Below, piece by piece: positions 43,872 through 52,355 of a stretch of 64,000 nucleotides of DNA. Position 1 is the stretch's first letter. The number at the start of each line of letters is the position of its first letter. Location of the stretch: assembly GCA_021324155.1 (NCBI GenBank), contig JAJPJQ010000049.1:178287-242286 (forward strand). The letters are read 5' to 3'. The position numbers were made by a program, and so were the translations under genes. The notes under the pieces are model-generated. The model ran no database searches, was not told the DNA's origin, and worked only from the letters and a program-made list of their open reading frames with translations. This stretch comes from Pseudomonadota bacterium. GTDB taxonomy: Bacteria > Desulfobacterota > Binatia > UBA9968.

Positions 43872-45215
43872 GTGGCGAAAAAAGGTTGGACGCGACGCGA
43901 TTTCATTAAAGCGACCGCCGCGGGCGCAGTCGGCGCCGGTCTCGGCGCGACCCTGCCGCTGCCGCGCAAAGTCTACGGCGCGGCGGCGAAGAAGACGCTC
44001 AAGATTCTTCAGTGGGTTCACTTCGTCCCGGCCTTCGACAAGTGGTTCAACGAGACCTACGTCAAAGAATGGGGCGCGAAGAACGACACCGAGGTGACCG
44101 TCGACAACATCGGCGTCGCCGGCCTGCCCGCGCGCGCGGCGGCGGAGGCCTCGGCCAAGAAGGGCCACGACCTGATCCTTTTCGAATGGCCGCCGCCGGC
44201 CTACGAAGACCAGCTCGTCGACATGAAGGACGTCTACGCCGAGTGCGAGAAGAAGTACGGCAAGCCGATCGACCTAGCGATCAAGAGCACCTACAACCCC
44301 AAGACGAAAAAGTATTTCGGCTTCTCGCCGTCGTTCACGCCCGACCCGGTCAATTATCGCAAGGACCTGTGGGACGAGGTCGGCGTGATGCCGGACAGCT
44401 GGGAAAAAATTCTCGACGGCGGGCGCAAGATCAAGCAGAAGCACAACATTCCCGTCGGCCTCGGCCTCGCGCAGGAGCTCGACACCTCGATGGCCGTGCG
44501 CACGATCATGTACTCGCACGGCGCGCACGAGCAGGATGCCAACGGCAACCTGACGCTCAATTCCAAGAATACGATCGAGGCGGTTAAATTCGTCAAGGCG
44601 CTGTTTCAGGAGACGATGACGCCGGAGGTGTTCACCTGGGAACCGTCGTCGAACAACCGCGCGATGCTCGCGGGCACGATCTCGCTCGCGCTGAACGCGA
44701 TCTCGATCACGCGCACGGGCGAGAAGGACAACCCGGCGTTCACGGAAAAAATCGCGCTCGCCAAGGCGGCGGCGGGGCCCGTGCGGCGCATCGGGCTCGA
44801 GCATGTGATGGGCGTCTACACGATCTGGAAGTTCGCCGAAAACATTCCGGGCGCCAAGAAATTCATCGTCGACTACATCGGCAATTTCCGCCAGGCCTTT
44901 CTCGCCGGCGAATTCTACGACTTCCCCTGCTTCCAGAAAACCGTGCCCGACCTGAAGCAGCTCCTTACCAACGATCCCAAGGCGAAGCCCGCGGACAAGT
45001 ATCTCGTGCTGTCCGACGTGCTCGACTGGGCGACCAACATCGGCTATCCGGGCTATGCGAACGCGGCGATCGACGAGATCTACCAGAAATTCATCATCCC
45101 CGTGATGTTCGCCAAGGCCGCGCAGGGCGTGCTCAGCCCCGAGGATGCGGTGAAAGAGGCGGCGGCGGAATCGAAGCGCATCTGGGATAAATGGCGCGAG
45201 CGCAAATTGATGTAG
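43872..45215 (+). CDS. ABC importer solute-binding protein, sugar/glycerol-phosphate type, Tat-exported
   Basis: The 447-residue protein probably starts at GTG 43872, since AAAGGAGG ends five bases before it; the ATG at 43854 overlaps that site. It has a Tat leader (WTRRDFIKATAAGAVGAGLG). The mature fold is family 1 extracellular binding protein (YFGFSPSFTPDPVNYRKDLW, WEPSSNNRAMLAGTISLALN). It heads a complete importer with an ATPase and two permeases. Confidence 0.88.
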   Translation: MAKKGWTRRDFIKATAAGAVGAGLGATLPLPRKVYGAAAKKTLKILQWVHFVPAFDKWFNETYVKEWGAKNDTEVTVDNIGVAGLPARAAAEASAKKGHDLILFEWPPPAYEDQLVDMKDVYAECEKKYGKPIDLAIKSTYNPKTKKYFGFSPSFTPDPVNYRKDLWDEVGVMPDSWEKILDGGRKIKQKHNIPVGLGLAQELDTSMAVRTIMYSHGAHEQDANGNLTLNSKNTIEAVKFVKALFQETMTPEVFTWEPSSNNRAMLAGTISLALNAISITRTGEKDNPAFTEKIALAKAAAGPVRRIGLEHVMGVYTIWKFAENIPGAKKFIVDYIGNFRQAFLAGEFYDFPCFQKTVPDLKQLLTNDPKAKPADKYLVLSDVLDWATNIGYPGYANAAIDEIYQKFIIPVMFAKAAQGVLSPEDAVKEAAAESKRIWDKWRERKLM

Positions 45216-45262
45216 CGCGCGCGGAACTCGGCCGCGCGGACAGTTTCGCAGAAGTTCCACAG

Positions 45263-45290
45263 GGGGGCTCCACCCGGAGCCTCCTTTTTT
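45263..45290 (+). terminator. Intraoperon terminator/attenuator after the binding-protein gene
   Basis: GGGGGCTCC (45263-45271) pairs with GGAGCCTCC (45276-45284, one G-T pair) and is followed by six T. It lies before the ATPase gene of the same importer, the same layout as dctP-dctQ. Confidence 0.8.
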
Positions 45291-45309
45291 ATGAGGCGAT
45301 GAAATTTTT

Positions 45310-46338
45310 ATGGCGACGGTAGAAGCGCGCGGGATCAAGAAGTTTTACGGGCACGTCCCCGCGGTGAACGGCGTCGATCTCGCGACCCGCGACGGCGAGT
45401 TTCTCGTGCTGCTCGGCCCGTCGGGCTGCGGCAAGACGACGCTCCTCCGCATGATCGCAGGCTTCGAGAAGCCGACCGCGGGGGATCTTTTGATCGGCGG
45501 CGAGATCGTGAACGACCTGCCGCCTCGCGCGCGCAAGATCGCGATGGTCTTCCAGAGCTATGCGCTCTATCCGCACATGAGCGTCTTCAACAACATCGCC
45601 TTTCCGCTGAAGGCGCAGCATGTCGCCCGCGCCGCGCTCAAGCAGAAGGTCGAATGGGCCGCCGGACTCTTCGGCATCGGCCACCTGCTCGAGCGCAAGC
45701 CGCGCGAGCTCTCCGGCGGCGAGCGCCAGCGCGTCGCGCTCGCGCGCGCCGTCGTGCGCGAGCCGGACGTCTTCCTGCTCGACGAGCCGCTCTCGAACCT
45801 CGACGCGCAGCTCCGCGCCTCGGCGCGCGACGAGCTCCAGCAGTTCCAGCGCCGCATCGGCACGACGACAATTTATGTGACGCACGACCAGGTCGAGGCG
45901 ATGGGGCTGGGCGACCGCATCGTGGTCATGCGCGCGGGCGTCGTGCGCCAGATCGGCGCGCCGCACGAGATCTATCACGAGCCGGCCGATACCTTCGTCG
46001 CGCACTTCGTCGGCTCACCGCCGATGAACCTCGTGCGCCGCGAGGAATACATTCTCGGCTTCCGTCCCGAGCATTTTCTCCCAAAGGGCGTGCAGAACGG
46101 CGGCGCGTCGACGGGATTTTCGTTCAAGGTCACTCGCGTCGAGAATCTCGGCGCCGACCGGCTCCTCTACGGCACGCTCGGCGGCGCATTCGGAGATCAG
46201 AAAGTCATCGCGCGCCTGCCGTCGACGGTGGCGGTCCCGATCGACGCGGAGAAGACCTACGATTTCGCCGTGGAGCAAAAAGAATTGAAATTTTTCGACG
46301 CCAAGACCGAGCTGCGCGCGCCGGCGCGCCAGTTGTAA
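45310..46338 (+). CDS. ABC importer ATPase, MalK/UgpC type
   Basis: The 342-residue protein has Walker A GPSGCGKTT, signature LSGGERQRVALARA, Walker B VFLLDEPLSNLD and the switch His in YVTHDQVEAM. A C-terminal OB/TOBE regulatory domain follows (about 240-340). It energises the two permeases that follow. It might also serve the orphan permease at 16974 (speculation). Confidence 0.95.
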   Translation: MATVEARGIKKFYGHVPAVNGVDLATRDGEFLVLLGPSGCGKTTLLRMIAGFEKPTAGDLLIGGEIVNDLPPRARKIAMVFQSYALYPHMSVFNNIAFPLKAQHVARAALKQKVEWAAGLFGIGHLLERKPRELSGGERQRVALARAVVREPDVFLLDEPLSNLDAQLRASARDELQQFQRRIGTTTIYVTHDQVEAMGLGDRIVVMRAGVVRQIGAPHEIYHEPADTFVAHFVGSPPMNLVRREEYILGFRPEHFLPKGVQNGGASTGFSFKVTRVENLGADRLLYGTLGGAFGDQKVIARLPSTVAVPIDAEKTYDFAVEQKELKFFDAKTELRAPARQL

Positions 46339-46340
46339 CG

Positions 46341-47273
46341 ATGGAAGCGATCGCCAAGACGACCACGGCGGCCCGGGCGCGCGCCACCGGCGCGTTTCTC
46401 GACAGCCCGAAATGGCTCGGCGCGTTCTTCATCGGCCCGGCGGTGCTCTACATCGTGCTGCTGGTCGGCTTTCCGTTTCTGATGGCGCTCTACTACAGCC
46501 TCAGCAACACGACGACCGGCGGCGACACGATGGACTACGTCGGGCTGCGGAACTTCGCCGGCATCATCGGCACGCCGAAGTTCCAGACCGCGCTCAAGAA
46601 CACGCTCGTGTTCGCGCTGATCTCGCAGGCGATCATCATCGTGCTGAGCCACACGCTCGCGCTCGCGCTGAAGCGCGACTTCCGCGGCAAGAAGCTCGTG
46701 CGCTTTTTCATTTTGCTGCCGTGGGTCGCGCCGATCTCGATCGGCACGATCGCCTGGCTGTGGATCTTCGATTCGACCTACAGCGTGATCAACTGGAGTC
46801 TGCGCATGGCGGGGCTGATCCACGGCGCCGGGTTCATGTGGCTCGGGGTGCCGCACCTCGCGATGGGTGCGGTGATCGCCGTGCACGTCTGGCGCCAGCT
46901 GCCGCTCGCGACGGTGATCCTGCTCGCCGGCCACGGCTCGATCCCGCAGGACATCCACGACGCCGCCGCGGTCGACGGCGCGGGCTTCTGGCGCGGCTTC
47001 TTTCAGGTCACGCTGCCGCTGATCCTGCCGATCAGCCTGATCGCTCTGCTGTTCGGCCTCATCTTCACGTTTACGGACATGATCATCATCTACAATCTCA
47101 CGCGCGGCGGTCCGTACGACACGACGCAGGTGCTCGCGAGCCTCGCGTTTTACACCGGCATCGCCGGCGGCGACCTCGCCGAGGGCGCGGCAATCGCGCT
47201 GTTTTTATTTCCGCTCTTGCTCGCGGTCGCGCTCGCGTTTCTGCGCATCGCGCGGCGCACGGAGGTGATCTGA
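46341..47273 (+). CDS. ABC importer permease, UgpA/MalF type
   Basis: The 310-residue protein starts at ATG 46341, three bases after the ATPase stop. It has six helices and the EAA loop IHDAAAVDGAGFWRGFFQVT, then LPL. The periplasmic loop LSNTTTGGDTMDYVGLRNFA is typical of the first permease. It pairs with the next gene. Confidence 0.93.
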   Translation: MEAIAKTTTAARARATGAFLDSPKWLGAFFIGPAVLYIVLLVGFPFLMALYYSLSNTTTGGDTMDYVGLRNFAGIIGTPKFQTALKNTLVFALISQAIIIVLSHTLALALKRDFRGKKLVRFFILLPWVAPISIGTIAWLWIFDSTYSVINWSLRMAGLIHGAGFMWLGVPHLAMGAVIAVHVWRQLPLATVILLAGHGSIPQDIHDAAAVDGAGFWRGFFQVTLPLILPISLIALLFGLIFTFTDMIIIYNLTRGGPYDTTQVLASLAFYTGIAGGDLAEGAAIALFLFPLLLAVALAFLRIARRTEVI

Positions 47274-47274
47274 A

Positions 47275-48120
47275 GTGAGCGAGCGCGGCAAACAGCTCGG
47301 CGCGCGCGCCGCCCGCTGGACGATTCTCGGCGTGATCACGTTTTTCCTCGCCTTCCCGTTCGCGTGGATGCTGATCACGGCGTTCAAGACCACCGGCGAT
47401 CTCTACAACCTCCAGCACAATCCATTTCTCTTCTACGATCCGCCGACGCTCGAGCACGTCCACCGTCTCTTCACCGACACGCTCTACGCTCAGTGGCTGC
47501 TCAACACCGCGTTCGTCGGCGCCATGGTCGTCGCGATCACGCTCGCTCTCGCGGTGCCGGCGGGCTACGCGCTCGCGCGGCTCACCGGCGGCTTCGGCGA
47601 GAAGCTCGGCATCGGCATCTTTCTCACCTACCTCGTGCCGCCGACGCTGCTCTTCATCCCGCTCTCGCGCGTGATCGTAAATCTCCACCTCGACGACTCG
47701 CTGTGGTCGCTCGTGCTCGTCTACCCTTCGTTCACCGTGCCGTTCTCGACCTGGCTCATGATGGGATTTTTCAAGGCGATCCCGAAAGACGTCGAAGAGG
47801 CGGCGATGGTCGACGGCTACAGCCGGCTCGCGGCGTTCTTCAAGGTCGTCGTGCCGATCTCGTCCTCCGGCATTCTCACGGTCGCGATCTTCAGCTTCAC
47901 GCTCGTGCTCCAGGAGTTCGTCTACGCGGTGACGTTTATCGCCTCCGCGCACAACTTCACCGTCGGCATCGGCGTGCCGACCTTCCTCGTCCACGGCGAC
48001 GTCTACTTCTGGGGCTCGCTCATGGCCGGCTGCTTCATCGCCGGCGTCCCCGTCGCGATCCTCTACAACCTGATCGTGGATAGATTTATCGCGGGATTCA
48101 CCGTCGGGGCGGTGAAGTAG
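47275..48120 (+). CDS. ABC importer permease, UgpE/MalG type
   Basis: The 281-residue protein starts at GTG 47275, right after the first permease. It has six helices and the EAA loop VEEAAMVDGYSRLAAFFKVV. It is the second half of the membrane channel. Its TAG overlaps the GTG of the zeta-toxin-like remnant. Confidence 0.93.
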   Translation: MSERGKQLGARAARWTILGVITFFLAFPFAWMLITAFKTTGDLYNLQHNPFLFYDPPTLEHVHRLFTDTLYAQWLLNTAFVGAMVVAITLALAVPAGYALARLTGGFGEKLGIGIFLTYLVPPTLLFIPLSRVIVNLHLDDSLWSLVLVYPSFTVPFSTWLMMGFFKAIPKDVEEAAMVDGYSRLAAFFKVVVPISSSGILTVAIFSFTLVLQEFVYAVTFIASAHNFTVGIGVPTFLVHGDVYFWGSLMAGCFIAGVPVAILYNLIVDRFIAGFTVGAVK

Positions 48121-48649
48121 TGCAAGTGGGGAAACCCACGGCGAGATCTCCGCTCTGCATCATCATCGCCGGTCCGAACGGCGCCGGCAAAACGACCTTC
48201 GCGCAAGAATATCTTTTTAAAGACGTCGGCGTCGTTCACTTCGTCAACGCCGATCGGATCGCCAGCGGTTTGTCGCTCCGACCTGAGCTTGCTGCGATCG
48301 TAGCGGGGCGGACATTCCTGGGCGAGTTGGATCGCTTGGCATCGGAGCGCGAGGACTTCGCGTTCGAGAGCACGCTCGCGGGCCGCAACTACTCGCGCGA
48401 TTGAAGCGCTGGACGGACGGATATCACATCGAGATCGTCTATCTTCGCATCTCTTCGCCCCGTCTAGCGCTCCGGCGCATCGCCGCTCGCGTCAAACTCG
48501 GCGGGCACAACGTTCCGCGCGCAGACGTACTCAGACGGTTTAAACGTAGTTGGAGAAACTTCACCGAAACATACCGGGTTTTAGCCGATTCCTGGATGGT
48601 GTATGATAACTCCGGTGCTAAGCCGCGATTGATTCAGAAACAAACATGA
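48120..48649 (+). pseudogene. Zeta-toxin-like P-loop kinase (COG4185 type), frameshifted
   Basis: The first part (GTG 48120 to TGA 48404) has Walker A IAGPNGAGKTTF and the conserved FVNADRIASGL and FAFESTLAGRNY stretches. The second part, in another frame from about 48396 to 48649, continues with HIEIVYLRISSPRLALRRIA, the usual next segment. A single missing base near 48397-48401 (…CGCGATTGAAG…) explains both halves. It is a broken gene, unless a frameshift restores it during translation or the base is an error. Confidence 0.75.
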
Positions 48650-48813
48650 ACAGAAGCAAACAGAAAAAGCTGCGCGACGATCCGGAAGAGAGAGTCAGAG
48701 CCGTCGGCCGCGCGCTCCGGCGCGCCGCGAAAGTCGCGCATAAAACCGCCCGCATGCACGGCACACCGATCTACATCGAAGAGAACGGTAAGATCATCGC
48801 GCTGAAACCGTAG
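48646..48813 (+). CDS. 55-residue basic protein, possible antitoxin partner of the zeta-like kinase
   Basis: ATG 48646 overlaps the TGA of the preceding gene. The product starts MNRSKQKKLRDDPEERVRAV, contains RRAAKVAHKTARMHGTPIYI and ends KIIALKP. Small proteins like this often sit directly after COG4185 kinases, so an antitoxin or regulator role is plausible (inference). No named family is recognised. Confidence 0.55.
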   Translation: MNRSKQKKLRDDPEERVRAVGRALRRAAKVAHKTARMHGTPIYIEENGKIIALKP

Positions 48814-48860
48814 GTTTTTAACTTCAGCGTCGCGTCTGCTTTTCACATTCTTCGCACCAG

Positions 48861-49520
48861 TTAATTCTTCACCGCCGCCGAATAGTGCTCCCACGCTCTC
48901 TCGGTCGATTTCGGCTTGAAAGTCTGACGGGCGACTTTTTCGGCGGCGGCGGGGTCGAGGAAAATCGGCTTGCCGAGCTTCATCGCCTCGGCCTGGAGGC
49001 GCGCGGATTCTTCGAGATAGAGCGCGAGGATCGCGGCTTCGCGGATCGTTTTGCCGACGACGACGGCGCCGTGGCCGCGCAGCAGGATCGCCTTGGCATT
49101 ACCCAGCAGCTTCGCGATGCCCGCGGCGCGCTCGGGCGTCTCGACCTGCCCCGCGCCCTCGAAGACCGGCACGCCCTCGTGGAAGATCGCGCTGTAGTTG
49201 TGCATCGGCCGCACGGTCTCGCCCACGACGGTGAGCAGGATCACGTGCTCCGAGTGGAAGTGAAACACCGCGCCGGCGTCGCGCCGCGCCTTGTAGACGG
49301 CCTGGTGCACGGCCGACTGCGGCACGGCCTTGTCGAAATCGACGAGGAAGAGTTCCTGTTTCTTCACGAGCGCGGGACTCTTCCGCGGCATGAAGAGCAT
49401 CTTGTTATCGCCGACGCGCGCGCTCAGGTGCGCGAACGCGTCGGAAAGCCCCTCGCGCGCGATGATGCGCAGGGCGGTGACGAAATCTTTTTTCAGCGGC
49501 GCAAGTTCGGCGGCTTTCAT
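48861..49520 (-). CDS. Class II aldolase/adducin family protein
   Basis: The 219-residue protein has zinc-ligand segments FHFHSEHVILL and LRGHGAVVVG and the family opening (IAREGLSDAFAHLSARVGDN). Relatives include fuculose-phosphate aldolase and some aromatic-acid decarboxylases. It is the last gene of the minus-strand HDO/cupin/UbiD cluster, though separated from the UbiD gene by about 145 bases of repeats. It is distinct from the 27093 protein. Confidence 0.85.
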   Translation of the reverse strand: MKAAELAPLKKDFVTALRIIAREGLSDAFAHLSARVGDNKMLFMPRKSPALVKKQELFLVDFDKAVPQSAVHQAVYKARRDAGAVFHFHSEHVILLTVVGETVRPMHNYSAIFHEGVPVFEGAGQVETPERAAGIAKLLGNAKAILLRGHGAVVVGKTIREAAILALYLEESARLQAEAMKLGKPIFLDPAAAEKVARQTFKPKSTERAWEHYSAAVKN

Positions 49521-49532
49521 GGTCGAAAGAAT

Positions 49533-49560
49533 GTAGGGGCGGTTCGCGAACCGCCCCTAC
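49533..49560. repeat. Palindromic repeat, copy 3 (perfect)
   Basis: Perfect 28-bp palindrome: GTAGGGGCGGTTCG followed by its exact reverse complement. It is the best copy of the element also at 27010 and 42299. Confidence 0.85.
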
Positions 49561-49569
49561 CGAAAACGA

Positions 49570-49660
49570 TCTCGGAGAGATCCTTCACTTCGTTCAGGAT
49601 GTGACACAAAAACGGTTTCGTTCTCTCATTCTGAGCGCAGCGAAGAATCTCTCCGAACCT
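49570..49660. repeat. Imperfect inverted repeat
   Basis: CTCGGAGAGATCCTTC near 49570-49585 is mirrored by GAAGAATCTCTCCGA near 49645-49659, with one mismatch. This is a common style of bacterial intergenic palindrome. It is next to copy 3 above and fills the gap between UbiD and aldolase genes. Confidence 0.6.
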
Positions 49661-49664
49661 GAAA

Positions 49665-51284
49665 CTAAATCTTTTTCCGTTGCCCCTTTAACTTCTCCCC
49701 GTTGATCAGATAATCGCCTTTCATCGCGTTGCGCGCCTCCTGCTCCAGCTCGTCGTCCCAGTCGCCCAATTCGTAGCCGTACCAGGGATTCTTGGGCGCG
49801 AGCCGCGGCAGGCCCAGCTCCTCCCAGATCTTGCGCGCGTTCTCCATGTATTCCTTCTTCGGCAGCGAGACCGGCGGGAACTTGTCGCGCAGGATCGCGT
49901 TGATCAGCATCGCGGACTCGTCCGCCTGGCGGGTCTCGACCGGCTCATCGTCGCGCGAGAACGGCGGGCCGTGGCCGCGCTCGCGGCTCTTCAGGATCTG
50001 CACGTCGTCGGCGGGCATCGAGCGGTAGCTCAGCGCCCACATGACCATGTCCATGTCCCACGGGTCGATGTCGTCGTCGACCGCGATGATGTACTTGCCG
50101 ACGCCGGGATGGAATGTCGCCGCGCCCATGAGCGCGCGCCAAGTCTCGGCTTCGGTCGGTTTTTTGAGCTGTACGACGATGAGCTTCCGCAGGTTCGTCA
50201 GCGGCTCGTGCAGCGCGACCTTGGTCACGCTCTTGATGCCGAGCTCGCCTTTGAGATGTTTCAGGAACAACGGCTCGTAGCCGACGCGCTTGATGATGCT
50301 CGATTCGCTCGGCGTCACCTGGCTCGTCCACGAGACCAGGATCGGATTTTTCTTCCGCGTGATCGCGGTCACCTGCATGAACGGGTTCATCATGCGCGGG
50401 TGCATGTAGCCGTGGGATTCGCCGAACGGCCCCTCGGGCTCGACCGTATCGGTCGGCAGGATGCCTTCGATGACGATCTCGGCGTCGGCCGGGACTTCGA
50501 TGTCGACGGTCTTGCATTTGACCAGCCGGATCGGCTCGTCGACGAGGCCGCCGGCGACGGCGATCTCGTCGACGCCGTACGGCACCTTCTGCACCGCGGC
50601 ATAGGAGACGACCGGCGGCGGGCCGACGACGACGGCGGCCTGCAATGGAATGCCTTTCGCCTTGCATTTCTGCCAGTGCGCGAGCACGTGCTGCCCCGGG
50701 CCGGGGAAGATGCCGACGCGGTCCTTCGCCTTCAAGTGGCCGCGGTAATTGCCGACGTTGCGGACGCCGGTGTCGGGGTCTTTGGTGATCCAGTGGCCGG
50801 CGGTGAAGAACGGCGCGCCGTCGAAGCCGGGCGTCGAGATCGGCACGGGAAATTGGTCGAGGCCGCCGCTGCGCTTCACGTCGGCGCCGGTATATACGAT
50901 TTGCTGGACCGGGCCGCTTTTCACCATGATCGGCTCGACCGGCGCGCGGAACGCCTTCTGCCATTTGTCGGCGATCCCGTCGGCGTCGCAGTCGAGCCCG
51001 ACCGCGACGATGTATTTCGAGCCCGCCATGACGCCGACCGCGACCGGAATGTCGTAGTGCTTCCCTTTGACGCCGGTCACGTTCTCGAAGAGGAAGCCGC
51101 GCCAGTCTTTTTCCGGCAGCCCGCCGCGGTACTGCCAGCGCACCAGCGGGTGCATCTCCGTGTCCTTGTTGATGAGTCGATTGACGCGCACGAGCAGGCC
51201 GGCGCGCTCCAGAGCCTCGATATGGTCGCGCAGATCGGCGTAGCCGCGCCCGATCCGCCTCATCTTCGCCGCACTTTTGGCCAT
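49665..51284 (-). CDS. UbiD-family decarboxylase (third, long form)
   Basis: The 539-residue protein is longer than the other three in the window, with an N-terminal extension and extra C-terminal segment. The catalytic arginine is in NVGNYR (R181) and the Glu pair in EGPFGE (E284, E289), then SHGYMHP. It probably acts on a different substrate from the other three. It follows the NitT/TauT-type binding protein gene. Confidence 0.92.
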   Translation of the reverse strand: MAKSAAKMRRIGRGYADLRDHIEALERAGLLVRVNRLINKDTEMHPLVRWQYRGGLPEKDWRGFLFENVTGVKGKHYDIPVAVGVMAGSKYIVAVGLDCDADGIADKWQKAFRAPVEPIMVKSGPVQQIVYTGADVKRSGGLDQFPVPISTPGFDGAPFFTAGHWITKDPDTGVRNVGNYRGHLKAKDRVGIFPGPGQHVLAHWQKCKAKGIPLQAAVVVGPPPVVSYAAVQKVPYGVDEIAVAGGLVDEPIRLVKCKTVDIEVPADAEIVIEGILPTDTVEPEGPFGESHGYMHPRMMNPFMQVTAITRKKNPILVSWTSQVTPSESSIIKRVGYEPLFLKHLKGELGIKSVTKVALHEPLTNLRKLIVVQLKKPTEAETWRALMGAATFHPGVGKYIIAVDDDIDPWDMDMVMWALSYRSMPADDVQILKSRERGHGPPFSRDDEPVETRQADESAMLINAILRDKFPPVSLPKKEYMENARKIWEELGLPRLAPKNPWYGYELGDWDDELEQEARNAMKGDYLINGEKLKGQRKKI

Positions 51285-51392
51285 GTTTCCCCCAAAAAAA
51301 GTTATGAGTTTCGAATTTTGAGTTGTGAATTAAAGATCGCGTCCGACTGCTCTAGCATTTGTATTGCATTCAACACTCAAAACTCAACACTG
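51285..51392. other. A+T-rich spacer with short inverted repeats
   Basis: Runs such as AGTTTCGAATTTTGAGTTG and ACTCAAAACTCAACAC form several overlapping short dyads. It is much more A+T-rich than the genes on either side. It may act as an mRNA hairpin region within the operon. No gene is seen. Confidence 0.5.
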
Positions 51393-52355
51393 TTATTTAA
51401 TTCCCAGTTCTTTATTTACTTCACGCAGCAATGAAAAGTCGAAGACCTTCGACGCCGGCAGCGGCTCGGGCAATTTCAAAATCTGCGCGTCGAGCGCGAG
51501 ATATTCCTTGATCTCCTCGTCGGACGGAATGCCGCTCACGGTGAACGCCGGCTTCGACATGCGGTACGATTCCAGCGCGGTGGGCACGTCGGTATTCCAC
51601 ATCTTCGCCAGCAGCTCGCTCATCTCGCGCTCATGCTCGGCGAAGTAGCGCGCGGCGCGCGCCTTGGCGCGGAGCATCTTCTTCACCAGCGCCGGATTCT
51701 CCGCGAGCAGCTTGTTATTGACGGTGAGGCCGTTCTGGATGGATGCGAACTTGTCGATCGAGCTGTCGAGAATGTTCATCTTGAATTTGTCGCGGCCGAT
51801 CAGCACCCACGGCGGGCTGATCGCCGAGACCTGGATCGCGTTCGTCACGAGAGCCTGGAGCTGGCGCGCCTCCTCGCCCGCCTGGATGAAGCTGATGTCC
51901 TTGTCCGGGTCGAGGCCGTGATAGGCGAGCAGCTTGCGCGCGGCGGTATGCTGGCTGCCGCCGATCGTGACGATGCCCATGATCTTGCCTTTGACATCCT
52001 TGATCGTCTTGATCTCGGGGCGGGCGATGAGCCAGAAGAGCGGGCGGCGCAGGCTGACGGAAACGGCGGTGAGCGGCGCGCCGCGCTGCACGGCGCGGAT
52101 CGCGCTGCCGATCGAGCTTAACCCCGCGAGCTCGCCGGTGATGCCGGCGGCGATCGCGGCGTTGGCGGACATCTGGATCAGCTGCGGCTCCAGGCCTTCT
52201 TCCTTGAAGTAGCCTTTCTCCTTGGCGATGAAAAATTCGATCGAAGTGATGCCGCTGCTGGAGTAGCTGATCGGGACTTTGGTCAATTGCTGCGCGCCGG
52301 CATCGGCGACTGAGAGCAGCGAAAAAAACAGCGCGGCGATGAAATTTATTTTCAT
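51393..52355 (-). CDS. NitT/TauT-type ABC solute-binding protein
   Basis: The 320-residue protein has a signal peptide (MKINFIAALFFSLLSVADAG, then AQQ) and the SsuA/THI5-like fold (ISYSSSGITSIEFFIAKEKG, YFKEEGLEPQLIQMSANAAI). Members bind sulfonates, nitrate, taurine or aromatic acids such as phthalate. It overlaps the upstream UbiD stop. No cognate permease or ATPase lies in the window. Confidence 0.87.
   Translation of the reverse strand: MKINFIAALFFSLLSVADAGAQQLTKVPISYSSSGITSIEFFIAKEKGYFKEEGLEPQLIQMSANAAIAAGITGELAGLSSIGSAIRAVQRGAPLTAVSVSLRRPLFWLIARPEIKTIKDVKGKIMGIVTIGGSQHTAARKLLAYHGLDPDKDISFIQAGEEARQLQALVTNAIQVSAISPPWVLIGRDKFKMNILDSSIDKFASIQNGLTVNNKLLAENPALVKKMLRAKARAARYFAEHEREMSELLAKMWNTDVPTALESYRMSKPAFTVSGIPSDEEIKEYLALDAQILKLPEPLPASKVFDFSLLREVNKELGIK

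Noticed and set aside
48402..48404. TGA in the zeta-like kinase as a second selenocysteine
   Set aside because: The downstream part is in a different frame, homologues have no Cys at this point, and a one-base deletion explains it.
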